Below, one piece after another: positions 56,347 to 64,000 of a stretch of DNA of 64,000 nt. Made by a program: the position numbers and the translations under genes. Source of the DNA: Ochromonas danica (Eukaryota; Sar; Chrysophyceae; Chromulinales; Chromulinaceae); NCBI GenBank assembly GCA_015146655.1, contig VKHL01000068.1, forward strand, positions 62,001 to 126,000. The letters run 5' to 3'. The notes beneath the pieces are model-generated. The model worked only from the letters and a program-made list of their open reading frames with translations. It did no database searches and was not told the origin of the DNA. Positions within the stretch are counted from its first letter, which is position 1; each line of letters begins with the position of its first letter.

Positions 56347-56410
56347 GAGGATGTGTGCTGTGTATATAAATTACATTATCTCTAGCAAAGACATTATCAT
56401 CATCCCCACA

Positions 56411-57474
56411 CTAAGTTGATGAAGCATCGATTGGGGCAGGAGGGGAAGAGTGGGAATTATCAGTTGGAGCTGGCACTGGCGCAGGGACAGAATCAGCAGC
56501 AACAGCTGTGCTAACTTGCTGCTCTGTGGTTTCGGACTGATTGGCATGAGTGGCAGCTATAACATAATCATAAGACAGCGGGATTTTCCCACCATTAGCC
56601 TTAATTGTAGCCCGAGTTCTAGATCTGAGATCATACATTCCAAGTCAGTCTCATCACATAATACTAGTAATAGGATACACAGAAGTCACTTACTCTAACT
56701 CCATCAAATAGTGGTCCATTCCCTGCCTCAACAGAGAGTGCTCCATAAAATCCAACTTGCTACGAGCAACACGGATTTGACGCACAGCGGAATCTTCAGA
56801 ATGAAGAATAGTGAAGTTGCGTGTCTCGATCACCTTCAGACCAGCATTGCCCAGATGGCGAGTCATCCATGACAAAGGGAACTCTCTGGGGGAGGCAAAA
56901 ACAAGACAATTACACAGACACACATATATGAGAAAGCCAAGCCAATCAGCCCCAGAGAGTCTGTCTCTCACCTATAAGGTCTGTGTCCTGCTAGGAGGAT
57001 ACAAGCATCTCGTGCACGACGAATTTCAGAAATGACATTTGCTGGAGGATTGACTTCATCAGGTATAGGATTCATACCAACAAAGTACATTCTTCCATTA
57101 GGTAAAAGATGTTTTTGTAGTCGTTGAATGATGACGTCTTGTTCGTAGGGAGAGAAGCCGTCGACAGCGCCTATGAGGTAGTCAGCTAAGATGGTGTCAT
57201 ACATGCCCAAGGTAGAGCAGAAATGATCATCCATCCAGTTGCCAACTACTATTTGATCACTATCACGTAATCCACGAAGAATACCTTCATCTTTAATGAT
57301 TTGATTCTTCATGTTCTGATCTGCTGTGATAGCAGTCCAAGAAGAGGTTGACAACGTTTGAATCCATTTTAAAGAGTGAAGTCCTGTTCCAGCATCCAGG
57401 AATCTTCCCCAAGGATGTCCTCCTTGGACTCTTTCAATGGAAGAGAACAAAGCGTCAGCCATTTTCTTTCTCAT
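56411..57474 (-). CDS. Class I SAM-dependent methyltransferase-like protein
   Basis: Three exons, 57474-56972, 56885-56694 and 56624-56411, encode 302 residues; splice phases 2 and 2 fit. Motif I reads GRFLDAGTGLHSLKWI and a second SAM motif reads VVGNWMDD. The phrase DTILADYLIGAVDGFSPYEQ followed by QRLQKHLLPNGRMYFVGM resembles a family of uncharacterised methyltransferases in algae and other protists. The C-terminus ends in a Pro/Ala/Ser-rich tail. Substrate is unknown. The gene shares a 154-bp divergent promoter with the USP gene. Confidence 0.75.
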
Positions 57475-57628
57475 CTCTGCCTTGCCCGCCAAACAGGACA
57501 ACAAACAAGATGGAGAAAAAGCTGTTTATCTAAATCGAAACAACGCGTTTCTCTGTTGTTGTGCTTTGCTTCGCTGTTGTTTGACGTGCTGTGTTGGTTT
57601 GTCTTGCTCTCTCAGCAGAGCTCTTGGC
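57475..57628. promoter_or_regulatory. Very short bidirectional promoter
   Basis: Only 154 bp separate the methyltransferase and USP start codons. No recognised element; both genes must share regulatory sequence or have promoters overlapping the 5' codons. Confidence 0.4.
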
Positions 57629-59424
57629 ATGAGCAGCTATCGACCCAGTGGACCCAATGCTCAGTATTTGAGTTGTCCACATATAAATGTAGGTACGATA
57701 GCGGCTGCGAAGGTTCGATTAGACTGTCTTTTACGTGAAAAAGTGCCAGTCACCTCCGCCACCCATGTCTGCCTCGTTTGTAGTCGATATGGCAGCTTTG
57801 CCTCCGGCGCAGATTTCAGAAAGCATCTGACTGCGTATAATCACTTGTTCTGCATGAGAGCTGGCTCGCCTCATGAGATTTACTGCCTACAGTGTGGTGA
57901 CTACCAGTATTGCTCCCTGTTTGACCGTATTGCAGGACGCAAGCGACCCTTTCTTGACCCTTTGGAGGCGCTTTCATCGTATCAAGGCAATACTTTGAGC
58001 CTTGATGGTGCCGCCGCCGCCCCCAGAGGGTTGATAAACATGGGTGCAACATGCTTCATAAACTCCTCTTTGCAAGTGCTCTGCAGCTTCTGGCCATTTG
58101 CTCATGCCAAGGCTTTCCTCAAGCATAAGCAACTCTGTGCTTCGGATAATGCATGTAGCAAAATTGGCGATGATGCCAGCAAAGCTGATCGGAAGAAATG
58201 CATAGCTTGTGAGTTCCATCAAGTAGCTCAGGCTTTGTGGTAAGCACCTTATTCAATCAAACATCACTCCTTCTCTGACATGACATTGAATCTCAGGTCA
58301 CCGAGTGATAGAAGTCCTTTGATTCCTTCTGACTTGCTGTATTCGTTTTGGAAGACAGTTGATTATATGGCTGGATATGTGCAACAAGATGCACACGAGT
58401 TCCTCATCGCCTTTCTCAACTGTTTGGAGAGTTGCCTGGACAATCCACAAGAAAAGGACAACGATTCTTTCAGCTCAATATATTCAGGTGTGGTACAGTC
58501 CACGTTGCACTGTGCTTGTTGCAGCTACTCTAGTGTCAAGAAGGAACAGTTCATAGATCTTAGTCTGAGCATGGACAGCTCGACCTTGCCCACGTAAGTT
58601 ACTTCTTGAACTTGGTTGATTCACTTTATCCTTTTACTAACAGTTTGTTGTATTAGTGATACCTTGGAGGCATCGGAAGGGTCCAGTGAATGTGAGATTT
58701 CATTGCATGATTGCTTGGGGTACTTTACCATATCGGAACAGCTTTCTCAGAAGATGGTGAGCTCTTGCTTCTGGCATTGTAATTTAGCATTTAACCCGGT
58801 ATTGTCTTTTAGTTTTGCCCAAAGTGCAATGCCGACCAACTTTTCCAGAAGCAACTGTCTATCTTCCAATCCCCTGACTTGCTCATTCTTCATCTGAAGC
58901 GCTTCGACTTCATGCGACAAAAGAAGATCAACGACTTTGTTCGCTTTCCCATTGATGGATTGGATTTGTCAGCATTCCGAACATCAACACTTGAAGCTGA
59001 AAACGATCAAGATCCTTCCGATTCTGACCTATACAACTTACAAGGACTTGTTTGTCACAGCGGATCACTCCATCAGGTAGTCTAGGCTCTTAGAAGGCTT
59101 TCCCTATACAACGCAAGTCGAGCCTTCATTTAATTTCCTGTTGTAGGGACACTACATTTCGTATGTTCGCAAAGAGGATGGCCAAGGCGGATCCAGCTGG
59201 CTTAGGTGAGCCATTCCCTTGCATTTCCAATAAAAGGATTTTGATGTGATATTGATACTGTAGATGCGATGATGAACGCATATCATTTGTCTCTGAAGCA
59301 GATGTTGAGAGTGCACAAGGGTAAGAGTTATTTTTCTCATTGTTATTACGATGTTTTCCTAAGTGGAGTGTACAGATATATGCTGTTCTACACACGTGGC
59401 AGGCAAGATGACAGCACAACATGA
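57629..59424 (+). CDS. Ubiquitin-specific protease, USP22/Ubp8-like
   Basis: Seven exons (57629-58239, 58297-58593, 58657-58756, 58813-59076, 59147-59205, 59264-59320, 59376-59424) give 478 residues. An N-terminal ZnF-UBP domain (CLVCSRYGSFASGADFRKH ... YCLQCGDYQYC) precedes the catalytic core. The Cys box is GLINMGATCFINSSLQ, QQDAHEF is present, a Cys-pair insert (CACCSYSS / FCPKCNADQ) could bind zinc, LILHLKRFDF is kept, and the His box is GHYISYVRKEDG. This order fits USP22/Ubp8, which removes ubiquitin from histone H2B as part of SAGA. The start ATG at 57629 was taken because upstream frame codes for Cys/Leu-rich sequence typical of UTR. SAGA membership is inferred. Confidence 0.9.
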
Positions 59425-59490
59425 TCGTTCGCAGTATTCGCTCGTCAAGATCTAATTAGGAATATAGCAGATGGTTGTTTGTGTAAATGG

Positions 59491-59874
59491 TTAAGATTTC
59501 AGTTTAGTTAGCCATGTTTCATATTCAGTATCGTAGGCCAACTGTTCCTTTTCAATCTGCTCTTTTAATTGTTGAATATATTGAATGATTGGCTGGATCG
59601 ACTGAGCCATGCGAATGCTGGCTTCCCTTTGAACTTGCAGCTCACACTCAATGGTACTGTTCGTCTTCTCCATATCACTCGCTTCACGCATAATAGAAGA
59701 CAGCTGATCACGAAGAGACTTGAGCTTCTCCAATAAGGTGGCCAAGTCCCCATTGAGCTTATTTTCCAACACTTTCAGATGTTTTAGTTCCATCTCATGT
59801 GATGTTTGCTGTCTCTGCAATAGCATGGCTTGTTGTAATAAGGCTTCAATTTCATACTCAACATTGGAAGTCAT
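59491..59874 (-). CDS. Small coiled-coil protein of unknown function
   Basis: Single exon of 127 residues, nearly all heptad-like coiled coil: LQQAMLLQRQQTSHEMELKH, LEKLKSLRDQLSSIM, IQQLKEQIEKEQLAYDTEYE. No other domain. Small coiled-coil proteins of this size occur in kinetochore, centriole and ciliary complexes, but I cannot assign it. It lies between USP and CCDC103 on the minus strand. Confidence 0.55.
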   Translation of the reverse strand: MTSNVEYEIEALLQQAMLLQRQQTSHEMELKHLKVLENKLNGDLATLLEKLKSLRDQLSSIMREASDMEKTNSTIECELQVQREASIRMAQSIQPIIQYIQQLKEQIEKEQLAYDTEYETWLTKLKS

Positions 59875-60110
59875 CGGGTCACTCTTCGTCCTTAGGAATG
59901 TCAGGAATAGATTAGATTGTGACTGATTGGATGAGTGACTGACAGCTGATCTGACTGCTAAAGATACTGTTCAATCGATAGAAACTGAAAAGATGATGAC
60001 GGCGTATCTTTCAGTTTGAGAAAACGTGAAGCTCTTTAGTGAATCTGTATATCTTTCAGTTTATTTACAGTGGTAGAATGGATAGGGCAATATGTGTAGG
60101 GTTATACAGT

Positions 60111-60912
60111 CTATTTGCCCTCTTCATGACTCTTCTCTGGAGTTGTTGCTGGGTTGAGACTTTGTAAGGAATCTCTGATTTTTGTTGCTAAAGATCGATC
60201 AGCAAAATCCAGCATAAGAGAGAACTTACTCAATGAGGACAGCATAGTCAGCCAATTGGTGCAGCTGTTGACCTCGCCATCACTCACAGCGGTGGTGGAA
60301 TCGTCTACATTAGAGGAGCGTTGCTCATGCACAGTGACAACCGCCAGCGCAATAACTTCAAGAAGGTCCACATCCGCCCCTCTGTTCAATATATCACGTA
60401 CCTCTCCCAGCCCAAGCTCTTCCAAATACCTGCACCATCAACAGCATTAGCATCCCACAAACCAAGCATAGAATACAATAGACTGACCTCATCTTCCCCT
60501 CGTCACTGTTGATTCGTCGTAGATCTCTTTCCAATTCCATAGCAGAGCGAGGCTTTCCCTTCTTTGCTTTGACTTTCTCTACAAAAGCTTCATGCTTTCT
60601 CATTGTTTCTTCTCGCGTCTGCTCCAGCTCTAAGAGCTGTGTACCAGACTGCTGAGAGACATGGGAGTGCTTCTTCCAGCCTTTCTTCACATTGGACAGA
60701 CTCTCCACTTCCTTCTTCGTCAGCTTCTTGAGATGTGCACAGGCCACCATAGCTTTGAATTCGTCGTAACTCGCAGCAACCTTCACTGCGCGTTTCTTCA
60801 TGTTGTCTGTCTGTCGGTATCGCGTGTCAAACTCCAGCGCTGCCTCCAACTCCTTGGCTAACCGTGCAGTGTTAATATTACCTTCAGCATCTAGGAAGGA
60901 TTGGGTCGACAT
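60111..60912 (-). CDS. CCDC103: CCDC103-like dynein arm assembly protein
   Basis: Two exons, 60912-60488 and 60429-60111, encode 247 residues. The ATG at 60912 is chosen because it precedes the conserved N-terminal pattern INTARLAKELEAALEFDTRY followed by KVAASYDEFKAMVACAHLKK, which matches CCDC103. The middle is Lys/Glu-rich coiled coil. After the intron comes YLEELGLGEVRDILNRGAD, related to the C-terminal helical (RPAP3_C-like) part of this family. CCDC103 binds microtubules and helps mount outer dynein arms, so its presence suggests motile cilia or flagella. It is divergent from the NSUN gene (152 bp). Confidence 0.75.
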
Positions 60913-61064
60913 GCTAATGTTGATGTTAATGAGTGAATTCCAGTTAAGCACGAGGAATAGAAATATGAACAGCGAGGGCTGTAACTGCTCGTCTAGAAGT
61001 GTCAGTTATAAGGTCAAATACGATACTTTTCGAAGAAGGTTTGATCAGTTTTGAAATCGTGGAA

Positions 61065-62345
61065 ATGGAGGAATTGGTCAAATTACTGCCTCGATATTTG
61101 CGAAGACCAGCAAAATTCAAAGCCTCCAAGGAAGAAGAGGTTGTAGAGAATGATATAGTGAGACGGGTGGAGTGGTTGGATGGATTCTACGCTCTGCCTG
61201 GCAACTGCTCCTTGTCTGTGCTGAAAGGCGAGGGCGAGGACTATCGCGCACAAGGTTTCTTCCCCATGGACGCTGCCTCAGCACTCGCCGTTGCAGCCTT
61301 AGACCTTCCTTGTAATGCTCCTGTGAAGGTACTAGACCTCTGTTGCTGTCCTGGCAACAAGATGCAGTACGTGGCCGAGCAGGTGCACGAGCAGTCCGTC
61401 ATTGTCGGGGTGGACATCTCACAAGATCGCATATTTGTATGCAAGTCCCTTCTAGAGCAATGGCAGAGCTGGATCTTGTCTCAGAAGGTCAGTCCTTCTC
61501 AGGTCCCTCGTGTGTTGGTCTTCAAAGCAGACGGACAGACCTTCGGCCCCAACTCATTCGGTCACCTCTTAGCTGACTCAACTTTCGTCTTCCAAGAGCT
61601 TTCATTGGGAAAGAGTGGCAAGTCACTTCGTAATAAAAGTTCTCGGGCCAAAGAGCGTCATGCAATGGCTTTGATTAGTCAGACTCTGAAGGCAGGTAGT
61701 GATGCTGGGGGAGAGCAGAAGGAGGAGGAGAAGGAGGTAGCATTGCGATTGGACCAGTTCGATCGAGTGCTCGTCGATGCTGAATGTACACATGATGCTT
61801 CTTATCGTCACATGTGCTTTAGTAGCGAAAGTCGCAAGTGGTCATCTTCCTCTCCACATCTCTCTCATGATATCACTGACCTGGACCAGCTGGACGAGAA
61901 GAAGACAGAACTGTTAGAACTACAGCGTTCCTTGTTGAGGAATGGATTTCATCGACTTGCTCCAGGAGGTAGCCTTGTTTATTCTACTTGTTCACATGAT
62001 GAGGCACAGAATGAGGATGCAGTGCGATGGCTACTACGAGAGGAAGCGACTGCTCAGCTTGTGTCCATCCCATGCACGAAAGACAACCACGAGGAACAGA
62101 CTTTGAGAGAAATTGCGAGATTAACTGGTGCAGAGGATGAGCCTTCTGAGGCTGAACCTCCTTCGAAGCGTGCTCGAGCAGAGCTGCATGGAGAGAATTC
62201 TGCTGAACGGCTAGTTCAACTTGTCTGTCAACTTCGACGACCTCCGCTACAGGAATCACCATTTCTACCTGGTACCATTAGAATCGGAAGTGAAGTGGGT
62301 ATGTCAGGTCATTTCATTGCTCGTATTAGCAAGATGAAAGTCTAG
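61065..62345 (+). CDS. NSUN-family RNA (cytosine-5) methyltransferase
   Basis: Single exon of 426 residues from the ATG at 61065; the frame is open a little further upstream without an ATG. The Sun/NSUN motif order is clear: FFPMDAASALAVAALDL, motif I VLDLCCCPGNKMQYVAE, motif II VGVDISQDR, motif IV VDAECTHDASYRH with its cysteine and motif VI GGSLVYSTCSHDEAQNED with the second cysteine. The DAEC context, in place of DAPCSG, matches a plant and protist subgroup. The Lys of motif VI-type FKADG is present. The enzyme methylates cytosine in rRNA or tRNA; the target cannot be told. A short Glu-rich insertion lies in the middle and near the end. Confidence 0.88.
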   Translation: MEELVKLLPRYLRRPAKFKASKEEEVVENDIVRRVEWLDGFYALPGNCSLSVLKGEGEDYRAQGFFPMDAASALAVAALDLPCNAPVKVLDLCCCPGNKMQYVAEQVHEQSVIVGVDISQDRIFVCKSLLEQWQSWILSQKVSPSQVPRVLVFKADGQTFGPNSFGHLLADSTFVFQELSLGKSGKSLRNKSSRAKERHAMALISQTLKAGSDAGGEQKEEEKEVALRLDQFDRVLVDAECTHDASYRHMCFSSESRKWSSSSPHLSHDITDLDQLDEKKTELLELQRSLLRNGFHRLAPGGSLVYSTCSHDEAQNEDAVRWLLREEATAQLVSIPCTKDNHEEQTLREIARLTGAEDEPSEAEPPSKRARAELHGENSAERLVQLVCQLRRPPLQESPFLPGTIRIGSEVGMSGHFIARISKMKV

Positions 62346-62419
62346 ACTAGATAGGAAGTCTGATATCTTTGTACAAATCAACATAACAAGAGACAAAGAA
62401 GCAAAAGACTCTTGATGAG

Positions 62420-64000
62420 CTATTTCCAGGACTTCTTCCATGCTTCCAACTTCACCACTCCAAACTTCGCTTCATCACGGCTCTCTTCTTTATAATTGGC
62501 GGGACGAACCTTCTTTGCTACTGGCACTTCTTGAAATTCACGCCAATTTCCAACTCGTTTGTCTCTCCTAATATACCACATACCACACACACACACACAC
62601 ACACACACATTTCAAATAAGCATAAGAGATGATAAGATTCATGAAAACAAACAATAACGTTGAAGAAGATCGTACCTATCTTCATCAGCCCACTTCTTCT
62701 CAAAATCCATGGTCTTTTCCAGTTTTTCCTCTTCAGCACTTTCCTGCATCTTCTCACGAGCAGAATAGGCTCTACGATTTTGATCACTCTTGCGTCTCAT
62801 CATCTCCAGTTCTGCAAAATGCTTCATCAACGCCTTTTGTCTTTCTTCTTCAAAGTTTGGCAGATCAGATTCTTTTGCCTATTCATTCATTCATCATGAC
62901 CATATTAAAGATCAGTAATAAAGGGTATAATATGAATAATATATATGTCATGCAATGTAATGGTAGTAGTAGTGGTGGTGGTATCATACCCCTTTGTTAA
63001 TCAACTTCCGTCTTTCTTTCAACAAATCTGTCGTAACATTTTCAATATGCATGACAAGCATACGACGTTGATCAGGATCCATTAGCTTAGCATAGGCTTC
63101 TTTAACTTGTTCAAAGGCATCACGTGCTTCAGGCAAATTGCGAAGACGATCAGGGTGAACTTTCAAAGAGAGCTTCTTGTAACGAAACTTGATATCCTCA
63201 TCATTAGCATCAACATCTAGTTGCAATACATAGTAGGGATTAAGGTTCTTCCACTCATGATGTTTGGCTAGAAGGCGTTCGACTTGTTCGCGTCCACTGC
63301 CAAGGTCTTGCTGGGCATACTTCTCTGTTAAGACGATGACTTCCTCCTCTTCACCTGTCGCTTCTACCTCTTCACTTGCTGTCTCAGGCTGGACTGAGCT
63401 AGTTACCTCAGTGAAGAAAGATGCTAACAGATCATCTTCAGCCTCTTGTACAGGCTTCGATGTCTCCTTGTTTACATTCTCTTCCTCGACCTCTTTAGCA
63501 CTAGAAAGGTCAGAAAAGAAGCCTTGTAGCATATCATCTGCTTGTGCTGCTTCTTTCTCACGAAGAATCTCTTGTCGAATTTCATTTCTTCTCTTCATAC
63601 GCTCTTCTTCTGCTTGACGTTCTATCGCAGCTGCTTGGAAACGATGATCTTTATCTATTAACAGTGCTTCTTCACATGCTTTAAGAGCTGACCATAATGC
63701 TTGATTGTTACAGTCTAACTCAATGCCTTTCTTGAAAGAAGTAATAGCAGCATCAAATCGACGTAAACTTTGTTGTGCGACACCTAATCGATTATATCCT
63801 TTTGACCAATTAGGTGCTAATTCAACACATTTCTCTGCATCATGTAATGCCTTGCTTTTAGAATCAGCTTTCATATATGCAGCTGATCGATTACTATAGA
63901 AGATGTGATTATCTGGGTCCAAGTCAATTGCTTGGGAAAACAATTTGATTGCTTCTTCAATATTACCAGCTTGGAAAGCTTCATTTCCTTGGTCTTTGAG
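62420..64000 (-). CDS. TPR-DnaJ co-chaperone with DNAJC8-like C-terminus (partial)
   Basis: The gene runs off the right edge. Visible exons 64000-62990, 62878-62676 and 62567-62420. From the edge it shows an STI1-type TPR block (KDQGNEAFQAGNIEEAIKLF, FYSNRSAAYMKADSKSKAL, YNRLGVAQQSLRRFDAAI), a charged helical stretch, a Glu-rich linker, then a J domain (NPYYVLQLDVDANDEDIK, YKKLSLKVHPDRLRNLPEA) in which the HPD motif is present. The C-terminal helix (MKHFAELEMMRRKSDQNR, KVRPANYKEESRD) looks like DNAJC8/Spf31, a spliceosome-associated Hsp40. The TPR-plus-DNAJC8 combination is unusual. The (CA)n run at 62583-62609 lies in the last intron. The start codon is outside the window. Confidence 0.85.
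62583..62609. repeat. (CA)n microsatellite in an intron
   Basis: About thirteen AC/CA units between the last two exons of the TPR-DnaJ gene, between its acceptor at 62568 and donor at 62675. Confidence 0.85.

Overview
This 64-kb window is nuclear DNA of a unicellular eukaryote. It is gene-dense, and almost every gene that is not intronless can be assembled from short GT-AG introns (mostly about 55-100 nt, extremes 46 and 155) that keep frame and restore conserved family motifs. Nicolin-1-like and CCDC103-like proteins point to a cell with cilia or flagella. A eukaryotic RNA-dependent RNA polymerase implies an RNAi pathway. LOV-like PAS proteins, a secreted DUF2358-like NTF2-fold protein, a START-like secreted protein and expanded FN3/WD40 proteins would fit a stramenopile-type protist, but I cannot prove that lineage from sequence alone. 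No prokaryotic operons, CRISPR arrays, rRNA, convincing tRNAs, intact transposons or virus fossils were seen.

Layout. 0.7-16.3 kb: a BRWD/PHIP-like WD40-double-bromodomain protein (-), an ADCK1-like ABC1 kinase (-), a single-exon RdRP (+), a secreted START-like protein (+) and a fidgetin-like AAA ATPase (-). 16.5-24.2 kb: a 16-exon WD40-FN3 protein of about 2,178 residues (+). 24.6-28.2 kb: two tandem paralogous PAS proteins (-) and ribosomal protein L18 (+). 28.3-38.4 kb: a giant intronless WW/RS-repeat protein (-), SDHAF2 (+), an AT-hook/winged-helix protein (-), a divergent ammonium transporter (+) and a nicolin-like protein (-). 38.9-45.0 kb: a chromatin protein (+) that runs, through one in-frame TAG, into a PHD-finger class II histone deacetylase. 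45.4-54.2 kb: a DUF2358-like secreted protein, a TVP15/COPI-associated-like membrane protein, a secreted five-repeat two-cysteine protein, DAD1, a small unknown ORF, an inositol-polyphosphate 5-phosphatase and a duplicated multi-pass membrane protein. 54.4-64 kb: UTP7/WDR46, a SAM methyltransferase, a USP22/Ubp8-like deubiquitinase, a small coiled-coil protein, CCDC103, an NSUN-type RNA methyltransferase, and the 3' part of a TPR-DNAJC8-like co-chaperone running off the window.

The genes are mostly unrelated housekeeping and regulatory loci, not one pathway. Two loose themes recur: chromatin regulation (BRWD, HDAC fusion, USP22-like DUB, AT-hook protein) and cilium/microtubule biology (nicolin, CCDC103, fidgetin-like ATPase, perhaps the WD40-FN3 protein). 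The most noteworthy observations are the TAG-interrupted reading frame linking a chromatin scaffold to an HDAC, the secreted Cys-pair repeat protein, the WD40-FN3 protein, the PAS pair, and the TPR-DNAJC8 fusion.
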